DNA of 27,968 nucleotides from Candidatus Neomicrothrix sp. UBA4542 (GCA_002388005.1 DGLO01000062.1:4506-32473); one strand, 5' to 3'; shown: positions 6,729-14,936, numbered from the stretch's first letter. Notes: generated from the letters alone by a model not told the origin. A program made the numbers and translations.

Positions 6729-8834
6729 CTAACGGCCAACCCGACGGCGCGCCATTGCAGGAGACTCGGCCGCAGCACCGCGCTCGACCGCTTCTTTCCG
6801 ATTCGGTTTGACTGCAACACCTACCGCTTCGGGTGGCGGGTTCTGATCAGCGAAGTACATAGCAATTTTTTGCTTGCTAGCGATCCTGCCACCGTTCATA
6901 TCGAGTTCTCGACGATTAGTTCCCTTCGAAGGTTCGACGGTTCGACCATCGACGAACTCCAAATCCCACCACCATTTCTTCACCAGGTTTATCGAGCCAT
7001 TCTTAACCCGGTCGTCCCAGCGGGCGATACTCCTGCGCAGAAAAGGCAGTCGAATTGCAGCCCAGAGCCACATTCGTTGCGACAACAGACCTTCGGTGTT
7101 GTAGGGGCAGGTTTTCATGCAACGCCCGCACGCCGAACCCTTCAAATTACCCAGCCGATATTTCGCGCATTTCTCAGCGTCCGGTTTCCACATCTCGTAA
7201 CCGTTGAACATGACCTTGTCCGTGAAGCTGATCGCACCACAAGGGCATTCCCGCGCACACTTGGTGCACTTCTCACAAAAGTCCTGCAAACCGAAGTCGA
7301 TGTGACGGTCGGGAGTTAGCGGCAGATCAGTGGTGACCACCACCGACTTGAACCGCGGACCAACAAACGGATTCAAGACCAACTCACCAATCCGACTCAG
7401 TTCTCCGAGACCAGCGTCAAGAACGAGTGGTATGTGAAGGACATGGGAAAGGGCATTGGTCTGACTTCGGGCCGACCAGCCGAGACCGCGCAGATGCTCA
7501 GCGATGACACCAGCTATTTCAGCGCCCCGCATGTATGCCCGCATCGATTGAGCACCCGATATCCAGTCGTCGCCCGAAGCACCCTCCATTGTTTCGTAGC
7601 CCTGATCAAGAAGAATGACGATCGCGTTTTGATGATAAGGCTCTATTGGTTCTCCGCCCGCGTCGTGGGAATACCAGGCATGGAGAGGAATCCTGCAGAT
7701 CCCAACCATGTCCCCACCCAGAAGATGCGCAAGCGCCTTGACCGATGAGGCGTTCGCATCTGAATCATCGGTCCCAGGCGCCGTGCGGTCCGCAATCAGA
7801 CCGTCTTGGTGGGGAACCATGGAGCGGATCATCGACACATAGGCGTTCGCCGAAGGAGTCTTGATCGCGAAGACCTTGCGATCCTCAACAAACTTGGTTC
7901 CTAAGTCCCCGTGAATGGGCCGATCGAAGAAACTCGCCCTTTGAGGCACCCTCGGAATTTCCTCTTCGAGTACCAAGGTGGTGGCCTCGCTTACCCGACG
8001 GACACGTTCCATGGGGTAGCTCCCCAGGTGAAGTGGTCGGCACTCGCCTCTCAACCTGCCCCACCCAGGTCGAGTACCACCAAACCCGAACCACCAACGC
8101 GGGCCGTGAGACCGAAGGCGATCGGTCCAAGAACGTGGGGCCAATGGAGCTTGAGGTGTCGCTTCGAGGTCAGTAGTCACCACGCCAATTCCGAATCCCC
8201 GCTTAGACCAAGGGCTGCGCAGTTCGCCATTACAGATCTCTAGAAGTCCAGCCTGAAGAGCGACACGTCCCAGATCCAGGTCGCTGGCCCCGGCACTATG
8301 GGCAGTAGCGTCATAGCCCAGGTTTCGAATGTATCCGGCGGTGATCACCGCCAGTTCGGTGGCCCTGAGGTCGGCAGCGGCCTGCTGACTCCCCAGCATC
8401 CAGGCGTCACCGGGACGGCCAGCTTCAACCCCGTGAGCGAAGTCGATTAAGACGACCACAGCCCAGCGATGAGTCACCATTTCGGCCGTCGATTCACTTG
8501 ACCACGCGTCGCGAGGCACCAGACAAGTAGCTGTGGCGTCGGCATCAAGGAAATAACAACCGGCGGCGAGATTGGCCGCGACTTCATCAGGTCCACCCGG
8601 AATCGGTGCCCGCTCGGGAGCCGGCACCCCTCGGCGCGCCGCGTCAAAAAGCTCTTGATAGCGAGCAAAGGCGTTTACTGCCGCCTGAGGCCCCGGAATC
8701 GCCTTTTCGGTTGGCGGGGACGGAGTTGTCCCTGTCCACCCGTTGGGGGTCGCATCAGGAGCGAGACGAGGAAGTCGTTCGGCACAATGTGGTCCGAGAT
8801 GCACCGGCCGGCGCTTATGGCTAAAAAGTCGCAT
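6729..8834 (-). CDS. Cytoplasmic reductive dehalogenase-like corrinoid/iron-sulfur protein
   Basis: 701 residues from ATG 8834, preceded by AGGGAGAGCT. The C-terminal part carries two [4Fe-4S] motifs: C520-x2-C523-x2-C526-x3-C530-P and C556...C569-x2-C572-x3-C576-P. Between them lies 'KVMFNGYEMWKPD', a segment resembling catabolic (NpRdhA/BhbA-type) reductive dehalogenases. The upstream region contains two related copies of a corrinoid-binding-like module, roughly residues 140-230 and 420-510. Each has 'GD.W..G.Q......R..E.A......LG' and ends in 'VVTTDL...P'; only the second copy leads into the cluster domain. No Tat signal or membrane helix is visible, so it should act in the cytoplasm, unlike respiratory RdhA. 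Known relatives remove halogens from halophenols with cob(I)alamin. The electron donor is not encoded next to it. RidA lies 48 bases upstream on the same strand. Epoxyqueuosine-reductase-like activity is less likely, given the length and the 'MFNGYE' segment. Confidence 0.85.
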   Translation of the reverse strand: MRLFSHKRRPVHLGPHCAERLPRLAPDATPNGWTGTTPSPPTEKAIPGPQAAVNAFARYQELFDAARRGVPAPERAPIPGGPDEVAANLAAGCYFLDADATATCLVPRDAWSSESTAEMVTHRWAVVVLIDFAHGVEAGRPGDAWMLGSQQAAADLRATELAVITAGYIRNLGYDATAHSAGASDLDLGRVALQAGLLEICNGELRSPWSKRGFGIGVVTTDLEATPQAPLAPRSWTDRLRSHGPRWWFGFGGTRPGWGRLRGECRPLHLGSYPMERVRRVSEATTLVLEEEIPRVPQRASFFDRPIHGDLGTKFVEDRKVFAIKTPSANAYVSMIRSMVPHQDGLIADRTAPGTDDSDANASSVKALAHLLGGDMVGICRIPLHAWYSHDAGGEPIEPYHQNAIVILLDQGYETMEGASGDDWISGAQSMRAYMRGAEIAGVIAEHLRGLGWSARSQTNALSHVLHIPLVLDAGLGELSRIGELVLNPFVGPRFKSVVVTTDLPLTPDRHIDFGLQDFCEKCTKCARECPCGAISFTDKVMFNGYEMWKPDAEKCAKYRLGNLKGSACGRCMKTCPYNTEGLLSQRMWLWAAIRLPFLRRSIARWDDRVKNGSINLVKKWWWDLEFVDGRTVEPSKGTNRRELDMNGGRIASKQKIAMYFADQNPPPEAVGVAVKPNRKEAVERGAAAESPAMARRRVGR

Positions 8835-8882
8835 AGCTCTCCCTATCGATGAAGTTACCTCGTCGCAATAGTTAACAGATCC

Positions 8883-9278
8883 CTAGCGTCGCGGCGTAGA
8901 AGCGGCCGTGATTTCGACTTCGATTTCTCCAACCACGAGTGGTGCTCCCACTGTGGTCCGACACGGATACGGTGCATCGAATATGTCAAGGAACACCTCG
9001 TTCCACACGGGAAAGTCACTGATGTTAGTGAGTTGGGCGTTGACCTTCACAACGTGATCCAATGAGAGACCAAAATCTTGGAGAATCACACCGAAATTTT
9101 CTAGGGTCAAACGAGCCTGGGTTGCCAGATCACCATCGGACACCTCGAACGTATCGAGATTGATGGCGGTCATACCGCTGAACATGTACAAGTCACCGAC
9201 CTGAATAGCGGTCGAGTTTTTGATGTCGAAATTTGCCAATGCGGCAGAAGCAGAAGCTGATGAATGAACGATGGTCAT
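8883..9278 (-). CDS. RidA/YjgF family protein
   Basis: 131 residues from ATG 9278, preceded by AGGGTG. The frame is open to 9341 but the extra residues have no ribosome site. The fold pattern is clear: 'AIQVGDLYMFSGMTAINLDTFEV', 'DLATQARLTLENFGVILQDFGLSLDHVVKVNAQLTNISDFPVWNEVF' and C-terminal 'PCRTTVGAPLVVGEIEVEITA'. The arginine of 'CRTTV' is the conserved RidA residue that binds the carboxylate of imine/enamine intermediates. RidA proteins hydrolyse reactive enamines/imines, and many paralogues serve catabolic operons. It lies 48 bases upstream of the reductive-dehalogenase-like gene on the same strand, so the two are probably co-transcribed. A housekeeping role is less likely in this catabolic context, but that is inference. 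Confidence 0.9.
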   Translation of the reverse strand: MTIVHSSASASAALANFDIKNSTAIQVGDLYMFSGMTAINLDTFEVSDGDLATQARLTLENFGVILQDFGLSLDHVVKVNAQLTNISDFPVWNEVFLDIFDAPYPCRTTVGAPLVVGEIEVEITAASTPRR

Positions 9279-9365
9279 GAGCGACACCCTAGGTGGCGCT
9301 AACTTTACGGCGGTGACTGAGAGGCCGATAGCGGCGGTCATGAGTTGAGAAATAGGCGGTCAGCG

Positions 9366-9872
9366 GTGAGCGAAACTAAGCGTGGTGAAGCACTCGACCG
9401 GAGCGAAGAATGGGAAATGCTCAGACGAGCACACCTGGTCGCTGCCGAGGCCCGTCCGCCATCAACGGCTGGAGGTGTCCATCACCTGGCATTGTTGAGT
9501 TCCGACGTGGAACGGACAATCGACTTTTATCAAGGGATCCTCGAGTTTCCGCTGACCGAACTTTTCGAAAACCGTGACTATCGAGGCTCCACACACTTCT
9601 TTTTTGATGTCGGAAACGGCAATGCCTTAGCGTTTTTCGATTTTCCCAGTTTGAACCTTGGACCATATTCGGAGGTACTGGGATCGATGCATCACCTTGC
9701 CATCTCGGTGACACCTGAAAAACAGACCTATTTGAGGTCGAAGCTGGAAGCGGCAGGTGTTGAAATCACCTTTGAGCACCGTAACTCGATCTACTTCAGT
9801 GGACCCGACGGTGAACGCCTTGAACTTCTAGCCGATTCGCTGGGAGAAATGAATGGAAAACCAGTCCTGTGA
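9366..9872 (+). CDS. VOC (glyoxalase/extradiol dioxygenase superfamily) protein
   Basis: About 168 residues from GTG 9366. TTG 9345 and ATG 9417 are other possible starts. The first ~36 residues are an unusual charged tail before the VOC fold. Two beta-alpha-beta-beta-beta modules follow: 'GVHHLALLSSDVERTIDFYQGILEFPL' and 'GSMHHLAISVTPEKQTYLRSKLEAAGVE', the latter ending in 'SIYFSGPDGERLELLAD'. Likely metal ligands are H39/H40, D92, H109/H110 and E153. Members include glyoxalases, dioxygenases, epimerases and resistance proteins; the activity cannot be assigned. It is divergent from RidA (87 bases) and followed after 56 bases by the GatC-like gene. Confidence 0.85.
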   Translation: MSETKRGEALDRSEEWEMLRRAHLVAAEARPPSTAGGVHHLALLSSDVERTIDFYQGILEFPLTELFENRDYRGSTHFFFDVGNGNALAFFDFPSLNLGPYSEVLGSMHHLAISVTPEKQTYLRSKLEAAGVEITFEHRNSIYFSGPDGERLELLADSLGEMNGKPVL

Positions 9873-9928
9873 ACTGGCTGTGAACCCGAGTTCAGCAGCC
9901 GTTAGTCGATCGGCCTTAAGGTGGGATC

Positions 9929-10138
9929 ATGGCTGACACACAAGACCATTCCGGTTCTGAGTCGGTAAGCGAAGTCAGGGCGCTGCTCAGCCTGGCAGGG
10001 ATCGAACCGACAGGAGCGGACCTCGCCTCGCTTGAGCGAATCTTTCCTGTACTGCGACGAAAAGTCGACCACATGTACGAAATCGACACGGGTGATGAGG
10101 TAACAGCGTCGGTATTTCGAGCAGAACTGGATTCCTGA
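9929..10138 (+). CDS. GatC/AtzG-like small subunit paired with amidase
   Basis: 69 residues from ATG 9929, with AAGGTGGG directly upstream. 'VRALLSLAGIEPTGADLASLERIFPVLRRKVDHMYEID' resembles the two-helix pattern of GatC and of AtzG, the small partner of the amidase AtzE: '..lA.L.l.e.e...l...l..il..v..l...d'. The stop ends 2 bases before the GTG of the amidase, a spacing typical of translational coupling. In characterised systems the small protein wraps around and stabilises the amidase-signature enzyme. Here I infer the same role, because full GatCAB would need a glutamine-tRNA amidotransferase context that is absent. Confidence 0.7.
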   Translation: MADTQDHSGSESVSEVRALLSLAGIEPTGADLASLERIFPVLRRKVDHMYEIDTGDEVTASVFRAELDS

Positions 10139-10140
10139 CC

Positions 10141-11553
10141 GTGGGAAACACCTCGATACGACAGACAGCGAATGACCTACGCGATGGGAAACTCACCAGC
10201 CGCGAGATCGTAGAACGAGCCTTAGAAGCCTCTGAATATCTTGATCCCATTCTGGGCACTTACCTGTGTCGGTTTGACGAGACAGCACTTGAATCGGCTG
10301 AACGGGCCGACAGTGAACTCCAATCAGGAGTGGACCGCGGACCACTGCACGGGATTCCGTTGGGAATAAAGGACATCATTTCCACCGACGAAGGACCAAC
10401 TTCGGCTCAATCCCTGGTACAAGATCCGTCGTGGGGAAACCAGGGCGACGGACCTTTGCTTCGACGGCTACGCGCTGCGGGGGCAGTGGTCACAGGAAAG
10501 ACGACCACCATGGAGTACGCCATCGGCTTCCCTGATTTTGAAAAGCCCTTCCCGGTTCCACGCAACCCTTGGAACACCGATCGTTGGACCGGCGGCTCCA
10601 GTTCAGGCACAGCCAACGGCATCGCATCAGGTCAGTTCTTAGGAGGGCTGGGAACAGACACCGGAGGAAGTGTTCGTCTGCCCGCCGCGTACTGCGGAAT
10701 TAGCGGGTTCAAACAAACCTTCGGCCTGGTGCCAAAGAGCGGTTGCATCCCTCTCGGCCTCAGCTACGACCACATAGGTCCTATGGCGACTTCGGTGTGG
10801 GACTGCGCGGCAATGCTTACAGTCATGGCCGGCTACGACTCAACGGATAGAACCACGGTGGTAAGACCAGAATTCGATTACGTCGCAGCCTTAGCCGCAG
10901 ACACGGACCTCGGCAAAGCTGGAATCATCACGAACCAGTCGCTGATAGACGCAAGTTCTGACCCGATGATGGCCGTGTTCGACGACGCGGTCGCCGAATT
11001 GAGCGCCACGGGGATCGAGATAGTTCCCTTCGAGGTCCCTCACTATGAAGCCATGCACAACGGCACGTTCATGGCTTTGCAAGCCGAAGCGTTCTCTTGG
11101 CACCGCGACCAACTGCGCGACCGGTGGAGCGACTACGGCCGACCCACCCGACTGACCATCGCGCAGGGCGCCCTCATTTCAGCTGGTGATCTAGTTCAGG
11201 TGGAGCGAGTGCGACAAGTTGCGCGCAAGGCAGTACTCGACCAGATGGACGAAACCGGTGTCAAGGTCCTTCTGAGCCCGACTACAGGCTACGCAGCAAC
11301 ACCTTTCAAAGGGGCTGACCGGAAGGCAACTTCGTTGGCCGCAATGCACACACCGGCATGGAATTCGACAGGATTTCCGGCATTGTCAATCCCAATGGGA
11401 TTCGACCAAGACGGATTGCCCTGCGGGCTGCAGATCATCGGACGACCATTCGAAGATGATGCCGTCTTACGCTTCGGTGACCGCTACCAACAACTTACGG
11501 ATTGGCATACTCGGTCGCCACAACTGCACGCGAACTCGCCTGCAACAGATTGA
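10141..11553 (+). CDS. Amidase-signature (AS) family amidase
   Basis: 470 residues starting at GTG 10141, 2 bases after the stop of the GatC-like gene. The Ser-cisSer-Lys triad is visible: K77 in 'GIPLGIKDII', the cis-serine at S153/S154 in 'TGGSSSGTANG' and the nucleophile S177 in 'GTDTGGSVRLPAAYCGISGFK'. The C-terminal 'NSTGFPALSIPMGFDQDGLPCGLQIIGRPFED' is standard for the family. AS enzymes hydrolyse aliphatic or aromatic amides, carbamates or biuret-like ureides in the cytoplasm. Coupling to a GatC/AtzG-like protein recalls AtzE-AtzG (1-carboxybiuret hydrolase). The substrate cannot be fixed from sequence, and tRNA amidotransferase function is unlikely without a gatB nearby. Confidence 0.92.
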   Translation: MGNTSIRQTANDLRDGKLTSREIVERALEASEYLDPILGTYLCRFDETALESAERADSELQSGVDRGPLHGIPLGIKDIISTDEGPTSAQSLVQDPSWGNQGDGPLLRRLRAAGAVVTGKTTTMEYAIGFPDFEKPFPVPRNPWNTDRWTGGSSSGTANGIASGQFLGGLGTDTGGSVRLPAAYCGISGFKQTFGLVPKSGCIPLGLSYDHIGPMATSVWDCAAMLTVMAGYDSTDRTTVVRPEFDYVAALAADTDLGKAGIITNQSLIDASSDPMMAVFDDAVAELSATGIEIVPFEVPHYEAMHNGTFMALQAEAFSWHRDQLRDRWSDYGRPTRLTIAQGALISAGDLVQVERVRQVARKAVLDQMDETGVKVLLSPTTGYAATPFKGADRKATSLAAMHTPAWNSTGFPALSIPMGFDQDGLPCGLQIIGRPFEDDAVLRFGDRYQQLTDWHTRSPQLHANSPATD

Positions 11554-11582
11554 GAACCCTCACCCTCGGCACCCACTAAGCC

Positions 11583-12218
11583 TCAATCTGGCGGTTCGGT
11601 GGCGCCGGCCATTTGGCCATCCTCAGTGAGATAAATCGAATTCTTCGGCTCGGCGAATAGAGCTTCGACCGCGGGCACGAACTCCAAAAGCGACATTGAG
11701 TCGTAGCTGGGATCAAAGGCTGCTTGGTCGAACTCTTGACAGAACTCAACCGTGAGGTCGTAAGCGCGATGACCCACAAACTGATCTCTCATATCGCGAT
11801 CAAGTCCGAGATGATGAAAAAAGTTGTAACCCTGAAATATGGCGTGCTTCTCAACCATCCAAAGATGGTCCTCAGATACGAACGGCTTAAGGATCGCCGC
11901 GGCGATGTCTTGATGGTTATAGGAGCCGAGTGTGTCTCCAATATCGTGCAGCAAGGCACACACCACATACTCATCGGACTTATTTGCTCTGAACGCACGA
12001 GTCGCTGTTTGTACCGAGTGTTCTAAACGATCCACAGCGAACCCTCCACAGTCACCGTCTAAAAGACGCAGATGGTCAAGTACTCGACCGGCTACGTCGT
12101 CGGCGAAGGCACGGTTGTGCGCTGCGACAATCTGCCAATCCAAAGGAGTTGCTTCGGTCATCGCGGCGAAGGTCGCGGAATGGTCGAGCAAGTCTTGGCT
12201 TTCGGTAGCACTGTCCAC
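11583..12218 (-). CDS. HD-domain protein with PhnZ/TmpB-like diiron ligand set
   Basis: 211 residues from GTG 12218, preceded by AAGGGGACA at proper spacing. ATG 12161 is a later option. The HD domain shows six candidate metal ligands: H67 ('RLEHSVQTA'), H91-D92 ('LLHDIGD'), H102 ('YNHQD'), H125 ('VEKHAIFQG') and D164 ('EFDQAAFDP'). The H-x23-HD spacing and six-ligand pattern match PhnZ, an oxygen-using mixed-valent diiron HD enzyme that cleaves a C-P bond, and its relatives TmpB and inositol oxygenase. Ordinary HD phosphohydrolases usually have fewer ligands. Two PhnZ active-site residues (Tyr24, Glu27) are replaced here by C and F, so the substrate probably differs. It is convergent with the amidase (29 bases). 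Oxygenase function is inference. Confidence 0.75.
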   Translation of the reverse strand: MDSATESQDLLDHSATFAAMTEATPLDWQIVAAHNRAFADDVAGRVLDHLRLLDGDCGGFAVDRLEHSVQTATRAFRANKSDEYVVCALLHDIGDTLGSYNHQDIAAAILKPFVSEDHLWMVEKHAIFQGYNFFHHLGLDRDMRDQFVGHRAYDLTVEFCQEFDQAAFDPSYDSMSLLEFVPAVEALFAEPKNSIYLTEDGQMAGATEPPD

Positions 12219-12400
12219 TGTGTCCCCTTAAGCATCGGTTCGGATCAATCATAATTCTTTCAACTATTCAACCGGACTTCGGTAACTAATCGTGTCGCAG
12301 CAGGTGACAGGAGGGTGCGCTGATGCTGGGTTTGGTGAGGACTCGGCGTTGACCATTGCGCCAGTGGCTAGGTTGTTGTTTATTAGCTAGGGGTGCAGAG

Positions 12401-12949
12401 ATGACCATTCAGCGTTTACATCACGTCGCGTACCGGTGCACAGACGCGCGAGAAACAGTCGAGTTTTATGAGAAGTATCTAGATCTTGAGTTAGCGACCT
12501 CGATCGCTGAAAACGTCGTGCCATCCACCGGAGAGCGATACCCGCACATCCATATCTTCCTGCAGATGGCAGACGGCGGATCGGTCGCATTTTTCGAACT
12601 CCCTGAGTCAGAGGAAATGACACCTGACCCCAACACCCCCGATTGGGTGCAACATCTTGCATTGAAAGTGGATAGTCGAGAAACGCTGCTGACGTACAAG
12701 GAACGCCTCGAACAGGGCGGTCATTCGGTACTTGGTCCGATTGATCACACCTTCTGTGAGTCCATCTACTTCCATGATCCCAGCGGGCATCGACTGGAGT
12801 TGACTACTGATATTGGTAGCGACCAGTTGCACGAGGAGTTGCGTGCGTCGGCTCACCCAATCCTTGCTGATTGGGACGAACATCGAGTTGCCCCTGAAGT
12901 CGATCGGCTCCATCTCAAAGCACGCGAATCAACAGGCGCAAGCGGCTAA
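12401..12949 (+). CDS. VOC (glyoxalase/extradiol dioxygenase superfamily) protein
   Basis: 182 residues from ATG 12401, preceded by AGGGGTG. The open frame reaches back to 12356 without a good start. Two VOC modules are visible: 'IQRLHHVAYRCTDARETVEFYEKYLDLEL' and 'DWVQHLALKVDSRETLLTYKERLEQGGHSV', the second ending in 'SIYFHDPSGHRLELTTD'. Candidate metal ligands are H7/H8, E66, H85 and E133, one per expected position, so this copy looks catalytically complete. It shares the general layout of the VOC gene at 9366, but the two are clearly diverged. The IPNS-type oxygenase follows after 22 bases on the same strand, so they are probably one transcript. Activity (dioxygenase, lyase or isomerase) is unknown. 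Confidence 0.87.
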   Translation: MTIQRLHHVAYRCTDARETVEFYEKYLDLELATSIAENVVPSTGERYPHIHIFLQMADGGSVAFFELPESEEMTPDPNTPDWVQHLALKVDSRETLLTYKERLEQGGHSVLGPIDHTFCESIYFHDPSGHRLELTTDIGSDQLHEELRASAHPILADWDEHRVAPEVDRLHLKARESTGASG

Positions 12950-12971
12950 TCGATTTATTCGGGGAATTCCC

Positions 12972-13898
12972 ATGACATCCCAACAAATCACTAACCCTCT
13001 TCCGTTAATTGACGTGGCCCCTGTCCTCGCAGGTGTCCAAGATGCCTTAGACAGCACTGCCGAGCAGGTTCGTGAGGCTCTCGAAAATGTGGGGTTTTTC
13101 TCTGTCGTCGGTCACGGTATTGACTGGGCAGAAATTGAACAAATGTACCGATGGGCGGAGAAGTACCACGACCTACCCGCAGCCGAAAAAACCTGTCATC
13201 CAATGACGGCAACGGCAATGGGCTACGTCGACATGGGAGGAGCTCAACGCGACACTCGTCCCTACTCGTTGAACGCCGCGTATTTCATGGGACGTCCCGG
13301 GTCACACCGCAATCAGTTTCCTTCAGAAACGTCGTTGCCGGGTTTCAGGGAAGCAGCCGAACGTTATTACCGACGAATGGAGGAATTTTGCCACCAACTG
13401 CTGCCGTTGTACGCGGTCGCATCCGACATGCCTCCCGATTTTTTTGACCAATATTTTGACCCTTCTCTGGCGACGCTTCGCGTGACCCACTACCCGCCTG
13501 TATCTGCAGCACCCGACCAGTGGGGGATTGATCCGCACAGCGACGCCGGTTTTATGACGTTGCTACCAACGAACAAGGTGGATGGTTTATCGATTGCAGG
13601 AGCGGACGGGTGGTTCGCTGTCGCTCAAGAGCCGGAATCCTTCGTCGTGAACGCCGGTGACACGTTGCGAGCATGGAGTAACAACCGTTTCCTGTCGACG
13701 AAACATCGAGCCCTCAACGACAGTGGCGCCGACCGGTACGCGATTCCCTTTTTCTTCGACCCCCGCCCCGACACGATGATCGAACCCATGTCAGGCTGCG
13801 TTGACGACGAACGCCCCCTGGCGTGTGAGAGTTACCGTTACGGGGATTATTTGCGAGCTTTCATGCAGGATGGTTACGCCCAAACAGCCACTACCTAA
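12972..13898 (+). CDS. Isopenicillin N synthase-like 2-oxoglutarate/Fe(II) oxygenase
   Basis: 308 residues from ATG 12972. An in-frame extension to 12813 overlaps the VOC gene and is not used. 'PLPLIDVAPVLAG' at the N-terminus and 'VREALENVGFFSVVGHGID' are the DIOX_N domain hallmarks. The iron site is H189-S-D191 in 'GIDPHSDAGFMTLL' and H245 in 'STKHRALND', with R255 in 'DRYAIPFFF' at the 2-oxoglutarate/substrate arginine position (the usual R-x-S reads R-Y-A here, an atypical last residue). Such enzymes hydroxylate, desaturate or cyclise small molecules in the cytoplasm. It lies 22 bases after the VOC gene. Its stop overlaps the stop of the convergent TauD-type gene by 4 bases. Confidence 0.92.
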   Translation: MTSQQITNPLPLIDVAPVLAGVQDALDSTAEQVREALENVGFFSVVGHGIDWAEIEQMYRWAEKYHDLPAAEKTCHPMTATAMGYVDMGGAQRDTRPYSLNAAYFMGRPGSHRNQFPSETSLPGFREAAERYYRRMEEFCHQLLPLYAVASDMPPDFFDQYFDPSLATLRVTHYPPVSAAPDQWGIDPHSDAGFMTLLPTNKVDGLSIAGADGWFAVAQEPESFVVNAGDTLRAWSNNRFLSTKHRALNDSGADRYAIPFFFDPRPDTMIEPMSGCVDDERPLACESYRYGDYLRAFMQDGYAQTATT

Positions 13899-14875
13899 AA
13901 CGTCGCGGTTGTCGCTCCGTACCTTCGATCTGTTGTCTCGCTACGCAGGTGTTCAAGTTCTTCGGTGAGAGCTTTTCTGCCCGCTTCGGCTTCGGGGTCT
14001 TCTGGGTAGTACGCCAACTCGCTGGCGGGGTCACCGGCCACTCGTGTCCCGATGAGATATCTCGGTTTCTCGTAGTCGTACGGACGGGCTCGATGCAGAA
14101 TCCGTCGGTTGTCCCACAGCAGTGTGTCGCCGACAGCCCAGTTGTTGGTATAGACACGCGAGTCGTCGCCTACGACGTGTTCAAGAAGCGATCGGATAAG
14201 TGCTCGACTTTCCGCTCGGCTGAGTCCGGGAATTCCGAATGCGTGACGACCTACGAAGAGATTGGGGCGGCCAGTTTCGGGATGGATCTTTACCAAAGGT
14301 CTCAGGTAGGCCTCGCCATGGTAAACGGTGCCGTAAGCGCCTTCCCCGTTTGTATCGGGGAAGTCTCCGATGTCGTTGGCCTGTGAATAGTTTGTTGAAT
14401 GGAAGGCGCTCAGGCCCGATATGAGTTCTTTGGTTTGTTGGTCAAGCGCGTCGTACCCGGCGCGTAGATCGGCTAATTCGGTTTGGCCACCCTCGTCGGG
14501 GATTACCACCGCTGAAAGCATCGCTACTTTGCTGGATATTGGTTTGTAGGTCGAGTCGGTGTGCCAGGTCTCGTTTCCGACGTTGGTGCGCATCATTTGG
14601 GACTGCAAGTCGTAGATCTCGCCGAACGTTCCGTCTCGGTGCTTTTGCTGGTTCGCCATCGGCAAACCGCCGAATTCCAGTTCGCCGAATCGTTCCCCGA
14701 ACGCGACGCTTTCGACTTCAGCGAAATGTTGTTCTGGGAAGAGCAGAAACCCATGGTTTAGGAATGCGTCGTGAAGAATGGCGAAGTCGTTGTCGCTGAG
14801 GTCCTTCAAATCGACATCGTTGACTGTGGCCCCGAACGCCTTTCCGGTCATCGGAATGATTTGCATATTGCTCAT
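13895..14875 (-). CDS. TauD/TfdA family dioxygenase
   Basis: 326 residues from ATG 14875; TTG 14878 one codon upstream is unlikely. The TauD-type facial triad is H105-x-D107 in 'ETWHTDSTY' and H261 in 'DNRRILHRARPYD', with R272 as the 2-oxoglutarate arginine. 'HGFLLFPEQHF' and 'FGELEFGGLP' match the N-terminal core. Members act on taurine, 2,4-D, sulfate esters, carnitine precursors or phosphonates (TmpA). The subfamily cannot be chosen from sequence alone. The gene is transcribed toward the IPNS-type gene, and the upstream hydratase gene is 61 bases away on the same strand. Confidence 0.92.
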   Translation of the reverse strand: MSNMQIIPMTGKAFGATVNDVDLKDLSDNDFAILHDAFLNHGFLLFPEQHFAEVESVAFGERFGELEFGGLPMANQQKHRDGTFGEIYDLQSQMMRTNVGNETWHTDSTYKPISSKVAMLSAVVIPDEGGQTELADLRAGYDALDQQTKELISGLSAFHSTNYSQANDIGDFPDTNGEGAYGTVYHGEAYLRPLVKIHPETGRPNLFVGRHAFGIPGLSRAESRALIRSLLEHVVGDDSRVYTNNWAVGDTLLWDNRRILHRARPYDYEKPRYLIGTRVAGDPASELAYYPEDPEAEAGRKALTEELEHLRSETTDRRYGATTATF

Positions 14876-14936
14876 CAATGTCCCCTTTGACTCCCCAGGC
14901 TTGCCTCCGTGGCAAGGGTAGCCCAGTCGATGTTCA

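Noticed and set aside
12813..12971. Upstream extension of the IPNS-like frame
   Set aside because: Overlaps the VOC gene in another frame; the IPNS N-terminal motif starts right after ATG 12972.
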